Of a DNA stretch of 9,337 nucleotides, positions 1 to 6,560 are shown in pieces; the stretch's first letter is position 1; each line of letters begins with the position of its first letter. The stretch covers positions 1 through 9,337 of the forward strand of contig CAZALT010000139.1 of the NCBI GenBank assembly GCA_964485515.1, written 5' to 3'. This stretch comes from CAZALT01 sp964485515 (lineage in GTDB: Bacteria > Actinomycetota > Acidimicrobiia > Acidimicrobiales > Acidimicrobilacustridaceae). A model generated the notes under the pieces. The model did no database searches. It saw nothing but the letters and a program-made list of their open reading frames with translations, and was not told the DNA's origin. Both the position numbers and the translations under genes were made by a program.

Positions 1-1
1 C

Positions 2-574
2 AACAACGTGTCGCTCGGGGTGTACGCCGCGATCGTCGAGCAGGACGAGTACCGCAACGCCAAGATCGAGACCACCCTCCAGACCCTCCCCGAGCTGCTC
101 CAGAAGGGCGGCCCGAACTTCGACCTCCACTTCGACGTCCCCGACCACGGCCGACTGGACCAGGCCGCCCTCCTCCAGGTCTCCAACGGCACCTACGACC
201 TGTCCTCCGGCCTCGGTCGACGGGGGAGCCTCACCGACGGTGTGCTCGGCATCATCACCGTCGACCCGCAACGCACCGGCGACCTCGTCCGACTCACCAT
301 GCTCGCCGCCGCAGGATGGGCCGAGCACGCGGGGGCGCTGTGGTCGTGGTCGGCGCCGGAGCTGATCGTCGAGTCGGGGCAGCCCACGATGTCGGCCGGG
401 CTCGACGGCGAGACCATGGTCTTCGATACGCCACTGCGCTTCGCGACGGTCGCCCGTGGTCTGCGCATCCTGGTGCCTCCCGGGAGCCGGGTCGGGCTCG
501 CCGAGCAGAACCTGGGGGCCAAAGGCACCTACAGCGGACTCCTCGACGTGGCCTTCGGACGGCCGACCAGCTGA
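2..574 (+). CDS. Diacylglycerol kinase family lipid kinase, 3' part (5' end outside window)
   Basis: This is the C-terminal part, about 190 residues, of a diacylglycerol-kinase-family protein (DAGK_cat/LCB5/YegS type), which phosphorylates a lipid such as diacylglycerol using ATP. The open frame runs off the left edge, so the GTG at 8 is probably an internal valine and not the start; the glycine-rich nucleotide-binding part must lie upstream. Visible family features are NNVSLGVYA at the beginning, the segment GRRGSLTDGVLGIITVD, and near the end LDGETMVFDTPLRF followed by GLRILVPPG, which match the C-terminal beta-sandwich (DGE...TP...vlvP pattern). The stop codon overlaps the next gene's ATG by one base (TGATG), so the two are probably co-transcribed and translationally coupled. 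The lipid substrate cannot be told from this fragment. Confidence 0.82.
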   Translation, partial: NNVSLGVYAAIVEQDEYRNAKIETTLQTLPELLQKGGPNFDLHFDVPDHGRLDQAALLQVSNGTYDLSSGLGRRGSLTDGVLGIITVDPQRTGDLVRLTMLAAAGWAEHAGALWSWSAPELIVESGQPTMSAGLDGETMVFDTPLRFATVARGLRILVPPGSRVGLAEQNLGAKGTYSGLLDVAFGRPTS

Positions 575-1614
575 TGAGCACCGGAGCATCGAGCGATCGA
601 CCGATCGACTCCGACGACCTGTTCCCCGACGAGGACACCCTGCAACCGGCCGGCAAGGTGGTGGTCACCGCCAGGCTTCCGCCTCCGGGCACCGCCCTCC
701 TGCGCGGCGCCGGCCTCGAGGTGATCGGGGCCGAACCCGGCCGAACCCTGACGCGGACCGATCTGCTCGACCTGGTAGGTGACGCCGACGCCATCCTCTG
801 CTCGCTCGGCGACCGGGTCGACGACGAGCTGCTCGACGCCGCTCCCGCGTTGCGCATCGTCGCCAACTTCGGTGTCGGGTACGACAACATCGATCTCGCG
901 GCGGTCGCGCGCCACCAGGTCATCGCCACCAACACGCCCGATGTGCTCACCGACGCGACCGCCGACCTCGCCTGGGCGTTGCTCCTCGCCGCGGCGCGTC
1001 GGGTCGGTCAGGGCGAGCGCCTGGTGCGCTCCGGAGGTTGGACCGGACTCGTGCCCGACCAGCCGCTCGGTGTGCCGGTGTCGGGCACCGTCTTGGGTGT
1101 GATCGGCCTCGGTCGCATCGGCGCGGCGGTCGCCGCCCGCGGGCGTGGCTTCGACATGGACGTCGTCTACGCCGGACCGCGGCCGTCGTCGCACGCCCAT
1201 GCCGTCGGGGCTCGGCACGTCCCGATCGACGAGCTCCTGGCCACCGCCGACTTCGTCGTGCTCGCCGCGCCCCTCAACGAGACCACGCGCCACGTTCTCG
1301 ACGCGGAGGCGCTGAGAACCATGAAGGCGACGTCGGTCCTGGTCAACGTGGGGCGCGGTCCGCTGATCGACGAGGCGGCCCTCGTCGCTGCCCTGCGAAC
1401 CGGGCGGATCTTCGCCGCGGGCCTCGACGTGTACGAGCGCGAACCTGCCCTCGCCGCGGGCCTTGCCGAGCTCGACAACGTCGTGCTCTCCCCCCACGTG
1501 GGATCGGCCACCACGCTCGCCCGGGCCGACATGGTGGGACTGGTCAGCGAGAACATCATCCGGGTGCTCAGCGACCGGCATCCCGTCACTCCGATCCCGC
1601 GGCCCGAGGGCTGA
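574..1614 (+). CDS. D-isomer-specific 2-hydroxyacid dehydrogenase (glyoxylate/hydroxypyruvate reductase-like)
   Basis: A 346-residue NAD(P)-dependent oxidoreductase that interconverts a 2-keto acid and a D-2-hydroxy acid in the cytosol. It has the complete catalytic set of the family: NAD-binding GLGRIG (G178-x-G180-x2-G183), Arg261 in VNVGRGPL, Glu290 in DVYEREP, and His308 in LSPHVGSAT. The hinge region NFGVGYDNID is at about 98-107. After the second Rossmann strand the sequence is YAGPRPSS, with no acidic residue, which resembles NADPH-using glyoxylate reductases; NADP(H) preference is an inference. The start is the ATG overlapping the previous stop (TGATG); a longer in-frame reading from 316 would lie inside the kinase gene and is rejected. 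The first 27 or so residues are acidic and polar and precede the first strand, a short N-terminal extension. Substrate is not determined: glyoxylate, hydroxypyruvate or phosphoglycerate-like acids are all possible, but the ACT-type regulatory domain of many SerA enzymes is absent. Confidence 0.9.
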   Translation: MSTGASSDRPIDSDDLFPDEDTLQPAGKVVVTARLPPPGTALLRGAGLEVIGAEPGRTLTRTDLLDLVGDADAILCSLGDRVDDELLDAAPALRIVANFGVGYDNIDLAAVARHQVIATNTPDVLTDATADLAWALLLAAARRVGQGERLVRSGGWTGLVPDQPLGVPVSGTVLGVIGLGRIGAAVAARGRGFDMDVVYAGPRPSSHAHAVGARHVPIDELLATADFVVLAAPLNETTRHVLDAEALRTMKATSVLVNVGRGPLIDEAALVAALRTGRIFAAGLDVYEREPALAAGLAELDNVVLSPHVGSATTLARADMVGLVSENIIRVLSDRHPVTPIPRPEG

Positions 1615-1653
1615 CCCGACGGTGGCCGACGTCTCGATGGCCGGGGAACGCTG

Positions 1654-1659
1654 TAGACA
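1654..1659 (+). promoter_or_regulatory. Possible -10 box for a leaderless transcript of the HEPN gene
   Basis: TAGACA lies seven bases ahead of the ATG at 1667, the distance at which transcription could begin on the start codon. It matches only the TA of the actinobacterial TAnnnT box, and no convincing -35 is seen. The 52-bp gap to the previous gene could equally be read through from the dehydrogenase transcript. Confidence 0.25.
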
Positions 1660-1666
1660 GGTGACC

Positions 1667-2605
1667 ATGGTCGTGAGCTACCGGGGTCAGGTCGCCACCA
1701 TGTTCGAGGTCCTCGCCGAGGGTCTCGCGCCGTTCGTCGACGCACGCATGGAGACGGTGTACCCGGGCGACGACTGGGTGCTCATCGCGGCCAACAAGCT
1801 GGGGAAGCGACGCGACGTGCTCGTGTCGCTGTCCGACCCGCACTTCCAGCTCGAAGTCATCAACCGCTGGTGGGGTCCCGCGTTCGGTCGTGTGCTCGGC
1901 GAGAGCCACCGCCAGACCATCACCGATCTGCGCACCGCCCGAAACCACTGGGCCCACCCCGACGAGCAGCACCCTTTCGACTTCGACTACGCGCTCGACG
2001 TGTTCCTCGACGCCGAGGACATCCTTCGCGCCATCCAGTCACCGCTGGCCGATGACCTCGTCCGCCTGACCGAAGAGCTCCGTTGGGACAACGTGCGCGA
2101 CGTCGCCCGCGATTCGGGCCAGACGGAGACCGAGGCGCTCATGGAGCAGTTCAGCGTCCTGCAGAAGCAGTACGACGAGCTCCAGAGCCAGTTCGAAGAG
2201 GTCAAGGACCAGGCCAAGTCGGCAACGGGCAAGCAGCGGGCGGTCACCCGTCAGCTGGCCGAGCTCCAGAGCCAGTACGCGGCGGTCACCGGACTCCGCG
2301 ACGCGTATCTGTCCGTGCAGCGGCTGGCCGAGACCGATCGGCTGCGAAGAGGTGATGACGCGGCGGGAGCCGACCTCGATCCCGACAGCATCCGGGCCAA
2401 CCTGCTCACGACCGACGTCACGATCCGCTCTCTGCAGGAGCGCTCGGAGCGATTGCGCCTCGAGCTCACCGATGCCCGGGCCTCGCTCGCCAACGTGAAC
2501 CCGGTCGAGACCGATGAGGGCCGTCGGTGGATCTGGCTGGTCATCGGGCTGCTGTTGATGATGGCCCTGCTGGTGGCGATCGCGGCCAACAGCGGCGCCA
2601 GCTGA
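1667..2605 (+). CDS. Swt1-like HEPN domain protein with coiled coil and C-terminal membrane anchor
   Basis: A 312-residue protein with three visible parts. Residues about 5-123 resemble the HEPN domain of the Swt1 family, ending in TARNHWAHPDEQHPF; within it R92-N-H-W-A-H97 forms the R-x4-H motif of HEPN ribonucleases. Residues about 130-275 are predicted helical and coiled coil, rich in Q, E, L and K (for example QKQYDELQSQFEEV and the repeated LQSQ). Residues 289-307 form one hydrophobic helix (WIWLVIGLLLMMALLVAIA) followed by a five-residue tail, suggesting a C-tail-anchored protein with the HEPN domain in the cytosol. RNA cleavage is inferred from the motif only; many HEPN domains bind RNA or proteins without cutting. 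The start is uncertain: ATG 1667 is chosen, but in-frame GTG 1661 and ATG 1637 are possible and none has a clear Shine-Dalgarno. No nucleotidyltransferase (MNT) antitoxin lies beside it. Confidence 0.72.
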   Translation: MVVSYRGQVATMFEVLAEGLAPFVDARMETVYPGDDWVLIAANKLGKRRDVLVSLSDPHFQLEVINRWWGPAFGRVLGESHRQTITDLRTARNHWAHPDEQHPFDFDYALDVFLDAEDILRAIQSPLADDLVRLTEELRWDNVRDVARDSGQTETEALMEQFSVLQKQYDELQSQFEEVKDQAKSATGKQRAVTRQLAELQSQYAAVTGLRDAYLSVQRLAETDRLRRGDDAAGADLDPDSIRANLLTTDVTIRSLQERSERLRLELTDARASLANVNPVETDEGRRWIWLVIGLLLMMALLVAIAANSGAS

Positions 2606-2617
2606 TCACCGACGCGA

Positions 2618-2634
2618 CCGGCGTGTCAGGCCGG
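2618..2634. terminator. Weak hairpin between convergent genes
   Basis: CCGGC and GCCGG can pair across a 7-base loop, in the 20-bp gap between the HEPN gene stop and the SHOCT gene stop, overlapping the latter's last codons. There is no T-run, so it is at most a weak bidirectional terminator. Confidence 0.25.
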
Positions 2635-3834
2635 CAGGGTGATCTCGCCGCGGACGAGGCTACCGACCAGCGCGATCTTGTCCTCGTACTCCTGTGTGGT
2701 GAGGATGCCGAGGCGATGGAGATCACCGAGCTTGCGCAGGACGTCGGCTTCGTCGATGGGCCGGCTCGAGATCGTGGGCCGGGGCGACGTGCCGGGCACG
2801 ACGACGTCGACGTGGCTCGGCGTGACAGGCCCGGGACCGGACCTGGGGCTCTTCGCCGCCGGCGGTCGGTCGGTTCGTTGCACCGGACCGGTCGGGCGGG
2901 TCTTGCGCATGATCAGCTGGCGGGCCTCTTCGGCCTGCTCGGGACGGAGACCCTTGGCCACCATCACCGGGCCTTCGACGGTCTCGATGGTGAGGACCGC
3001 ACCGGTGAGCCGCTTGTTGACCACGATGTCGGCGATGTCGTCGCCCATCACGACCTGGCGCACGGCGTCGTGCCGGTCGCGCAGCTCGACTCGGTCGTTG
3101 AAGATGGCGAGGCGCTCGCCGAGGTGCTCGACATCGGCCGCCAGCGCCGACTGCTTCACCTCGAGCAGCGGGTCGTTGGGCGACGTCGGACGATCGGTCG
3201 ACGTCGAACGGGGTCCTGCCTTCGACTTCGCCGTGGTCGAGAGCGGGGGATCGGGCTTGGCCGCCTTCGCAGTCGGGACGACAGGTCGCGAGCCGGCGTC
3301 GGCGCCCTGCTCCTTGGCCACGCTGGCCAGCAGTCGGCTGGCGGCCAGCGATCGTGATCGGGCGAGGACCTGGCGGTCGGCCTGCGAGGCCGAGTTGCGG
3401 CGGGCGATCTGATCCTGTGGTGACACTCCGTCGTTGGTGTTCGGTCGTGGACCGGGCAGGGGTCGACCGCCCTCGGCGGGACCCGACTTCGGCGCCGGAG
3501 CGCTCGGCGTGCCGGCCGCCGGTGCCTTCGCGGGCGAGGCGGACGCGGTGGGCGAGGCCGACTCGTGGAGGGGCTGCGGCCTGGCCCGTTCGCGTCCCCG
3601 GCCCGCTCGTCCCGATGGCTTGGATGGCTTGGACGGCTTTGGTGGGGTGCTCGACGGCCCGCCGGTCACCGCCGACCCGGGACGGGCGCCTCGCCTCTCT
3701 GCCTCTGGCTCTGGCGGATACCAGTTGCCGTCGGACGCGAGCCACCACCCAGGATGGGGTGCCTGATCGCTCGGCGGGTACCACTTGCCGTCCGAGGCCT
3801 GCCACCAGGTGTCGTTGCGCGGCGCGTCGCTCAT
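2626..3834 (-). CDS. DUF2510-type tandem repeat and SHOCT domain protein
   Basis: A 402-residue protein of unknown function. The N-terminus carries two near-identical short repeats, TWWQASDGKWYPP (residues 9-21) and GWWLASDGNWYPP (29-41), of the DUF2510 type common in actinobacterial membrane or envelope-associated proteins. Residues about 45-220 are a low-complexity linker rich in P, S, A, K and R (for example PPKPSKPSKPSG). Residues about 222-310 look like a compact beta-rich module (LAIFNDRVELRDR...TGAVLTIETVEGPVMVAKG) reminiscent of bacterial PH-like domains. Residues about 361-395 (DEADVLRKLGDLHRLGILTTQEYEDK) are a SHOCT motif, a short two-helix oligomerisation element usual at the C-terminus. 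No signal peptide or membrane helix is seen. The ATG at 3834 is fixed by a strong ribosome binding site just upstream. A role as a scaffold or sensor is only a guess. Confidence 0.85.
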   Translation of the reverse strand: MSDAPRNDTWWQASDGKWYPPSDQAPHPGWWLASDGNWYPPEPEAERRGARPGSAVTGGPSSTPPKPSKPSKPSGRAGRGRERARPQPLHESASPTASASPAKAPAAGTPSAPAPKSGPAEGGRPLPGPRPNTNDGVSPQDQIARRNSASQADRQVLARSRSLAASRLLASVAKEQGADAGSRPVVPTAKAAKPDPPLSTTAKSKAGPRSTSTDRPTSPNDPLLEVKQSALAADVEHLGERLAIFNDRVELRDRHDAVRQVVMGDDIADIVVNKRLTGAVLTIETVEGPVMVAKGLRPEQAEEARQLIMRKTRPTGPVQRTDRPPAAKSPRSGPGPVTPSHVDVVVPGTSPRPTISSRPIDEADVLRKLGDLHRLGILTTQEYEDKIALVGSLVRGEITLPA

Positions 3835-3840
3835 GCGTCG

Positions 3841-3846
3841 CCCTCC
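3841..3846 (-). promoter_or_regulatory. Strong Shine-Dalgarno for the SHOCT gene
   Basis: On the minus strand GGAGGG sits six bases before the ATG at 3834, close to ideal. It decides the start against the longer reading to 3903 and implies a leadered mRNA, unlike several genes in this window that lack any Shine-Dalgarno. Confidence 0.7.
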
Positions 3847-3894
3847 GCATCGACTCTGCCAACGGTCCTGAACACGCAAACCTCGTGAGTGGTG

Positions 3895-3914
3895 GCCTGG
3901 CATCAGGACCAGGC
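3895..3914. repeat. Inverted repeat upstream of the SHOCT gene
   Basis: GCCTGG, eight bases, then CCAGGC: a perfect 6-bp stem about 60 bases upstream of the SHOCT start codon on the minus strand. With no T-run after it, it could be an operator or a 5' leader hairpin rather than a terminator. Confidence 0.35.
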
Positions 3915-4057
3915 GTCGCGAGCACGCACAACTGCTCCCATTACCATCGGCGCCAAGGGTGCAGGGGTTGAGCGCTTCGCCCTAACAGACTTGGTCGCGA
4001 CAACGGCGGATCATCGTGCCCCGAGGCACAGGTCCAGCGGGGTCGGTCAGGGACCCT

Positions 4058-5560
4058 TCACGGTCCGGGCGGCGGGAGGAGACGAGCTCGGCGCCAGGAT
4101 GCGATCTGTCGGCCCATCGGGGTCGACGGCGCACCCGCGGTGAACGGCCACAGCTCCTCGGCGATGGCCCGCCAGTCGCCCGTCGCCCGCAGCTCGCCGA
4201 ACAGCGCGTAGAGCCCCAGGTTGATCCGCTGGATGACCACCATGCTCGGCGGCAGGTTCACGGCGCCCATGATCTCGCCGTGCGGTCCGCTGCGGTCGAA
4301 GAAGCGCCGCACGGTCTCCGACGCGTACTCGGGGGTGACGGTCGAGACGCCGCGGTCGCGGACGAACTCGTAGAAGTGGCCGAAGTAGGCCTCGATCTCG
4401 GAATCGGTGAAGTCGGCATCGTGGTCGAGGAGGCCGATGTCGCCGATGGTGCGCCGGAACGCCGCCATGTCCCGGTCGATGACCATCGCGATGATCATGT
4501 CCTCGAACGCCGTGATCTCGCCGGTGTCGAAGTGCTTGACCAGGCCGAAGTCGAGGAAGGTGACCCGGCCCCCGGGCTCGAAGAGGTAGTTGCCCGGCTG
4601 CGGATCTCCGTTGAAGACGCGGAGGCCGTAGAGGCTGCCGAACGCGAACCGGTACAGGGTCTCGGCCGCGAGGTCCCGCTCGACCTGATCCCAGGTGAGC
4701 AGCTCGGCCCACGTCGAACCCGTCGCCAGCTCGGTGGTGAGCACCCTCGCCGTCGAGAGCTCGTCGACGACAGCGGGGACGTGGATGGTCGGATGCCCGG
4801 CGTAGGCCTCGGCGAAGAGCCGTTGGTTGGCCGCCTCGCGCTCGTAGTCGAGCTCCTCGGTGAGCCGTTCCCGGAGCTCGTCGACCAGCGGGCCGGGTTC
4901 GAGGCCGGGGAAGAGCTGGCCCAGCCCACCGAAGACGAGGCCCAGGTTGCCGAGGTCGCTGGCCATGGCATCGGCGATGCCGGGGTACTGCACCTTCACC
5001 GCGACGGCCCGGTCGTCCCACGTGATGGCCCGGTGCACCTGACCGATCGAGGCGGACGCGATGGGCACGGGATCCCACGTCTGGAACACCGCTTCGGGAC
5101 GATCGCCGAGCTGGGCGAGGACCACCGACGCGGCCAGGTCGGCCGACATCGGCGGGGCGTCGTTCTGGAGGTCGGCCAACGTGGCGCGAATGGGTTCGGG
5201 AAGGCCCTGGTCGAGGTAGCTCGCCATCTGCCCGAGCTTCATCACGGCACCCTTCATGTTGCCGAGGGTGTCCGCGACCTGTTGTGCGGTCCGGAGCTCG
5301 AACTGGGTGTCGAGCTCCTCGCGGCGGGAGGCATCGGCGAAGCGACGTCGGGCACGGTGCGCGGCGTAGTCCGCGCCGACCTTCGCGCCGACGACCGCCA
5401 CCGTCGTGGTGCGGGATCGTCGGCTGCGCCGCGGGACCGCCGCTCGGACGCGAGGCGTCTCTGGAGTCGGGCGGCGTCGCACGGCCACCAGGGCGCCCGC
5501 GCCCGCGGCCAAGACCCCGGCCGCGATCAGTGCCCGTCGCAGACGGGGAGGTCGTGGCAT
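4058..5560 (-). CDS. ABC1/UbiB (ADCK-type) atypical protein kinase-like protein
   Basis: A 500-residue member of the ABC1/UbiB/ADCK family, kinase-like ATPases linked in well-studied members to isoprenoid quinone or lipid handling at membranes. Residues about 8-27 form a hydrophobic helix behind basic residues (PRLRRALIAAGVLAAGAGALVAV), a likely N-terminal membrane anchor. The family landmarks are in order: KxGQ motif K108-L-G-Q111, alanine-rich loop ASASIGQV (about 168-175) replacing the usual glycine-rich loop, ATP-site lysine K189 in AVKVQYPG, ExD motif E236-L-D238, catalytic loop NGDPQPGN (D319, N324), and DFG at 337-339 in FLDFG. Asn and Gln replace both His of the frequent HADPHPGN form, while the key Asp and Asn remain. 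Quinone biosynthesis genes are not adjacent, so the substrate is open. It is divergent from the TauE-like gene. Confidence 0.9.
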   Translation of the reverse strand: MPRPPRLRRALIAAGVLAAGAGALVAVRRRPTPETPRVRAAVPRRSRRSRTTTVAVVGAKVGADYAAHRARRRFADASRREELDTQFELRTAQQVADTLGNMKGAVMKLGQMASYLDQGLPEPIRATLADLQNDAPPMSADLAASVVLAQLGDRPEAVFQTWDPVPIASASIGQVHRAITWDDRAVAVKVQYPGIADAMASDLGNLGLVFGGLGQLFPGLEPGPLVDELRERLTEELDYEREAANQRLFAEAYAGHPTIHVPAVVDELSTARVLTTELATGSTWAELLTWDQVERDLAAETLYRFAFGSLYGLRVFNGDPQPGNYLFEPGGRVTFLDFGLVKHFDTGEITAFEDMIIAMVIDRDMAAFRRTIGDIGLLDHDADFTDSEIEAYFGHFYEFVRDRGVSTVTPEYASETVRRFFDRSGPHGEIMGAVNLPPSMVVIQRINLGLYALFGELRATGDWRAIAEELWPFTAGAPSTPMGRQIASWRRARLLPPPGP

Positions 5561-5568
5561 GACGAGCG

Positions 5569-5574
5569 ACGGTA
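5569..5574 (-). promoter_or_regulatory. Possible -10 box for the ABC1 kinase gene
   Basis: Reading the minus strand, TACCGT fits TAnnnT and lies eight bases before the ATG at 5560, which would give an almost leaderless mRNA. No clear -35 or Shine-Dalgarno is present. Confidence 0.3.
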
Positions 5575-5628
5575 CTCGCCGGATCTGCCGGTCCCGGAGC
5601 GCCCTGGCCTGGCCCGATCGTGCCGTGA

Positions 5629-6495
5629 ATGGGCGATGGCCCCGACGGTGCCGGATACTTGGGCGTGTCCTGGTACGTGGCGATCGCCACCTTCGCCCTC
5701 GGGTTCGGCTCCGGCGTGCTGTCGGGCATGTTCGGCGTGGGCGGAGCTGTCGTGACGACGCCGGGCATCCGGGCGCTCGGCGCCTCGCCGATCGAGGCGG
5801 TCGGCTCGACGGTCCCGGCCATCTTCCCCGGGGCGATCTCCGGTACGTACCGGTACTCGAAGGCGGGGCTCGTCAACTGGCGGATCGGGCTCACCTGCGG
5901 GTTGGTGGGCACCGCGACCGCGGCCCTCGGCGCCGTCACGTCCGACCACGTGAACGGGCACCTGCTGATGGCCCTCACCGCCGGGCTCCTCCTCGTGAGC
6001 GGGGTGTCGATCTTCCGGTCCGGCCTGGTCCGCCCCGGCGAGCCTGCCCTGCTGGCCGATCCCGTGCCCGCCGACGACACCGAGATCGACCTCGACGTCC
6101 TCCCCGATCCGCCGACGCACACGCCGGTGCCGCTTCGCTCCCTGGTGGTGATCGGCGCGACGGCCGGGTTCCTCGCCGGGTTCCTCGGCGTCGGAGGCGG
6201 CGTCGTCATGGTGCCGGCGTTCACCTCGATCTTGGGGGTGCCGATCAAAGAGGCGGTGGCGTCGAGCCTCGTCGGCGTGGCGATCTTCAGCGTGCCTGCC
6301 CTCACGTCCCACGCGCTGCTCGGCCACATCGACTGGACGTTCGCCGCACTGCTCACCCTCGGCGTGATCCCCGGCGCCCAGGTCGGATCCCGCGTCACGA
6401 TGGGATCGTCCGACCACGTCGTGCGCCTCCTGTTCGGGGGGTTCCTGGTGATCGTGGCCTTCGTCTACGGCGTCGGCGAGGTGCTCTCCATCTGA
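5629..6495 (+). CDS. TauE/SafE family membrane exporter (DUF81-type permease)
   Basis: A 288-residue integral membrane protein of the TauE/SafE family, whose characterised members move sulfite, sulfoacetate or related organic anions. The family's internal duplication is plain: SGVLSGMFGVGGAVVTTP (about 28-45) and AGFLAGFLGVGGGVVMVP (about 179-196), each followed by further hydrophobic helices, about eight in all. A polar acidic loop at about 140-168 joins the halves. The substrate cannot be read from sequence and no sulfur genes are nearby. The start is ambiguous: ATG 5629 gives a polar leader of 12 residues, whereas GTG 5665 begins just before the first helix (SWYVAIATFALGFGSG), as is typical, and has GATACT five bases upstream, suggesting a leaderless mRNA. 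It is divergent from the ABC1 kinase and convergent with the ATPase gene downstream. Confidence 0.88.
   Translation: MGDGPDGAGYLGVSWYVAIATFALGFGSGVLSGMFGVGGAVVTTPGIRALGASPIEAVGSTVPAIFPGAISGTYRYSKAGLVNWRIGLTCGLVGTATAALGAVTSDHVNGHLLMALTAGLLLVSGVSIFRSGLVRPGEPALLADPVPADDTEIDLDVLPDPPTHTPVPLRSLVVIGATAGFLAGFLGVGGGVVMVPAFTSILGVPIKEAVASSLVGVAIFSVPALTSHALLGHIDWTFAALLTLGVIPGAQVGSRVTMGSSDHVVRLLFGGFLVIVAFVYGVGEVLSI
5654..5659 (+). promoter_or_regulatory. Possible -10 box supporting an alternative GTG start at 5665
   Basis: GATACT ends five bases before GTG 5665. If it is the -10, transcription would begin at or beside that codon and the first 12 residues of the longer TauE-like reading would not exist. 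Confidence 0.3.
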
Positions 6496-6532
6496 GGCCT
6501 CGCACGACGATCGGCGCCGTGACCTGAGAGAA

Positions 6533-6560
6533 CCTGACCCTCGTCGTCGCCCTGGTCAGG
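6533..6560. terminator. Hairpin between convergent TauE-like and ATPase genes
   Basis: CCTGACC and GGTCAGG form a perfect 7-bp stem around a 14-base loop, in the 60-bp gap between two facing genes; its right arm includes the stop codon of the minus-strand gene. There is no T-run, but position and symmetry suit a bidirectional terminator. Confidence 0.4.

Larger units (their letters stand above)
3835..4057. other. Non-coding 223-bp spacer between two minus-strand genes
   Basis: The stretch between the 3' end of the ABC1 kinase gene and the start of the SHOCT gene has no credible coding frame and looks less GC-rich than its surroundings. It contains an inverted repeat, GCCTGG and CCAGGC with an 8-base loop (3895-3914), and the perfect palindrome GTCGCGAC (3994-4001) set in a TTGGTCGCGACAA context. 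It presumably holds the SHOCT gene promoter, but I could not identify a convincing -10/-35 pair. No tRNA or known riboswitch fold was recognised. Confidence 0.5.

Noticed and set aside
1667..2605. HEPN/MNT toxin-antitoxin pair
   Set aside because: No nucleotidyltransferase or other small antitoxin gene is adjacent, and the protein is a long coiled-coil membrane protein, unlike typical HEPN toxins.
4016..5755. A 579-codon plus-strand frame opposite the ABC1 kinase
   Set aside because: Composition-driven shadow of the kinase coding strand; its Asp/Glu/Gly/Arg-rich translation resembles no protein family.
4047..6398. A 783-codon open frame on the minus strand, antisense to the TauE-like gene and running through the ABC1 gene in another frame
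   Set aside because: Its translation is low-complexity Arg/Pro/Ala/Gly-rich with no family motifs, while the overlapping TauE-like and ABC1 genes have clear motifs. Long antisense frames are expected at this GC content.
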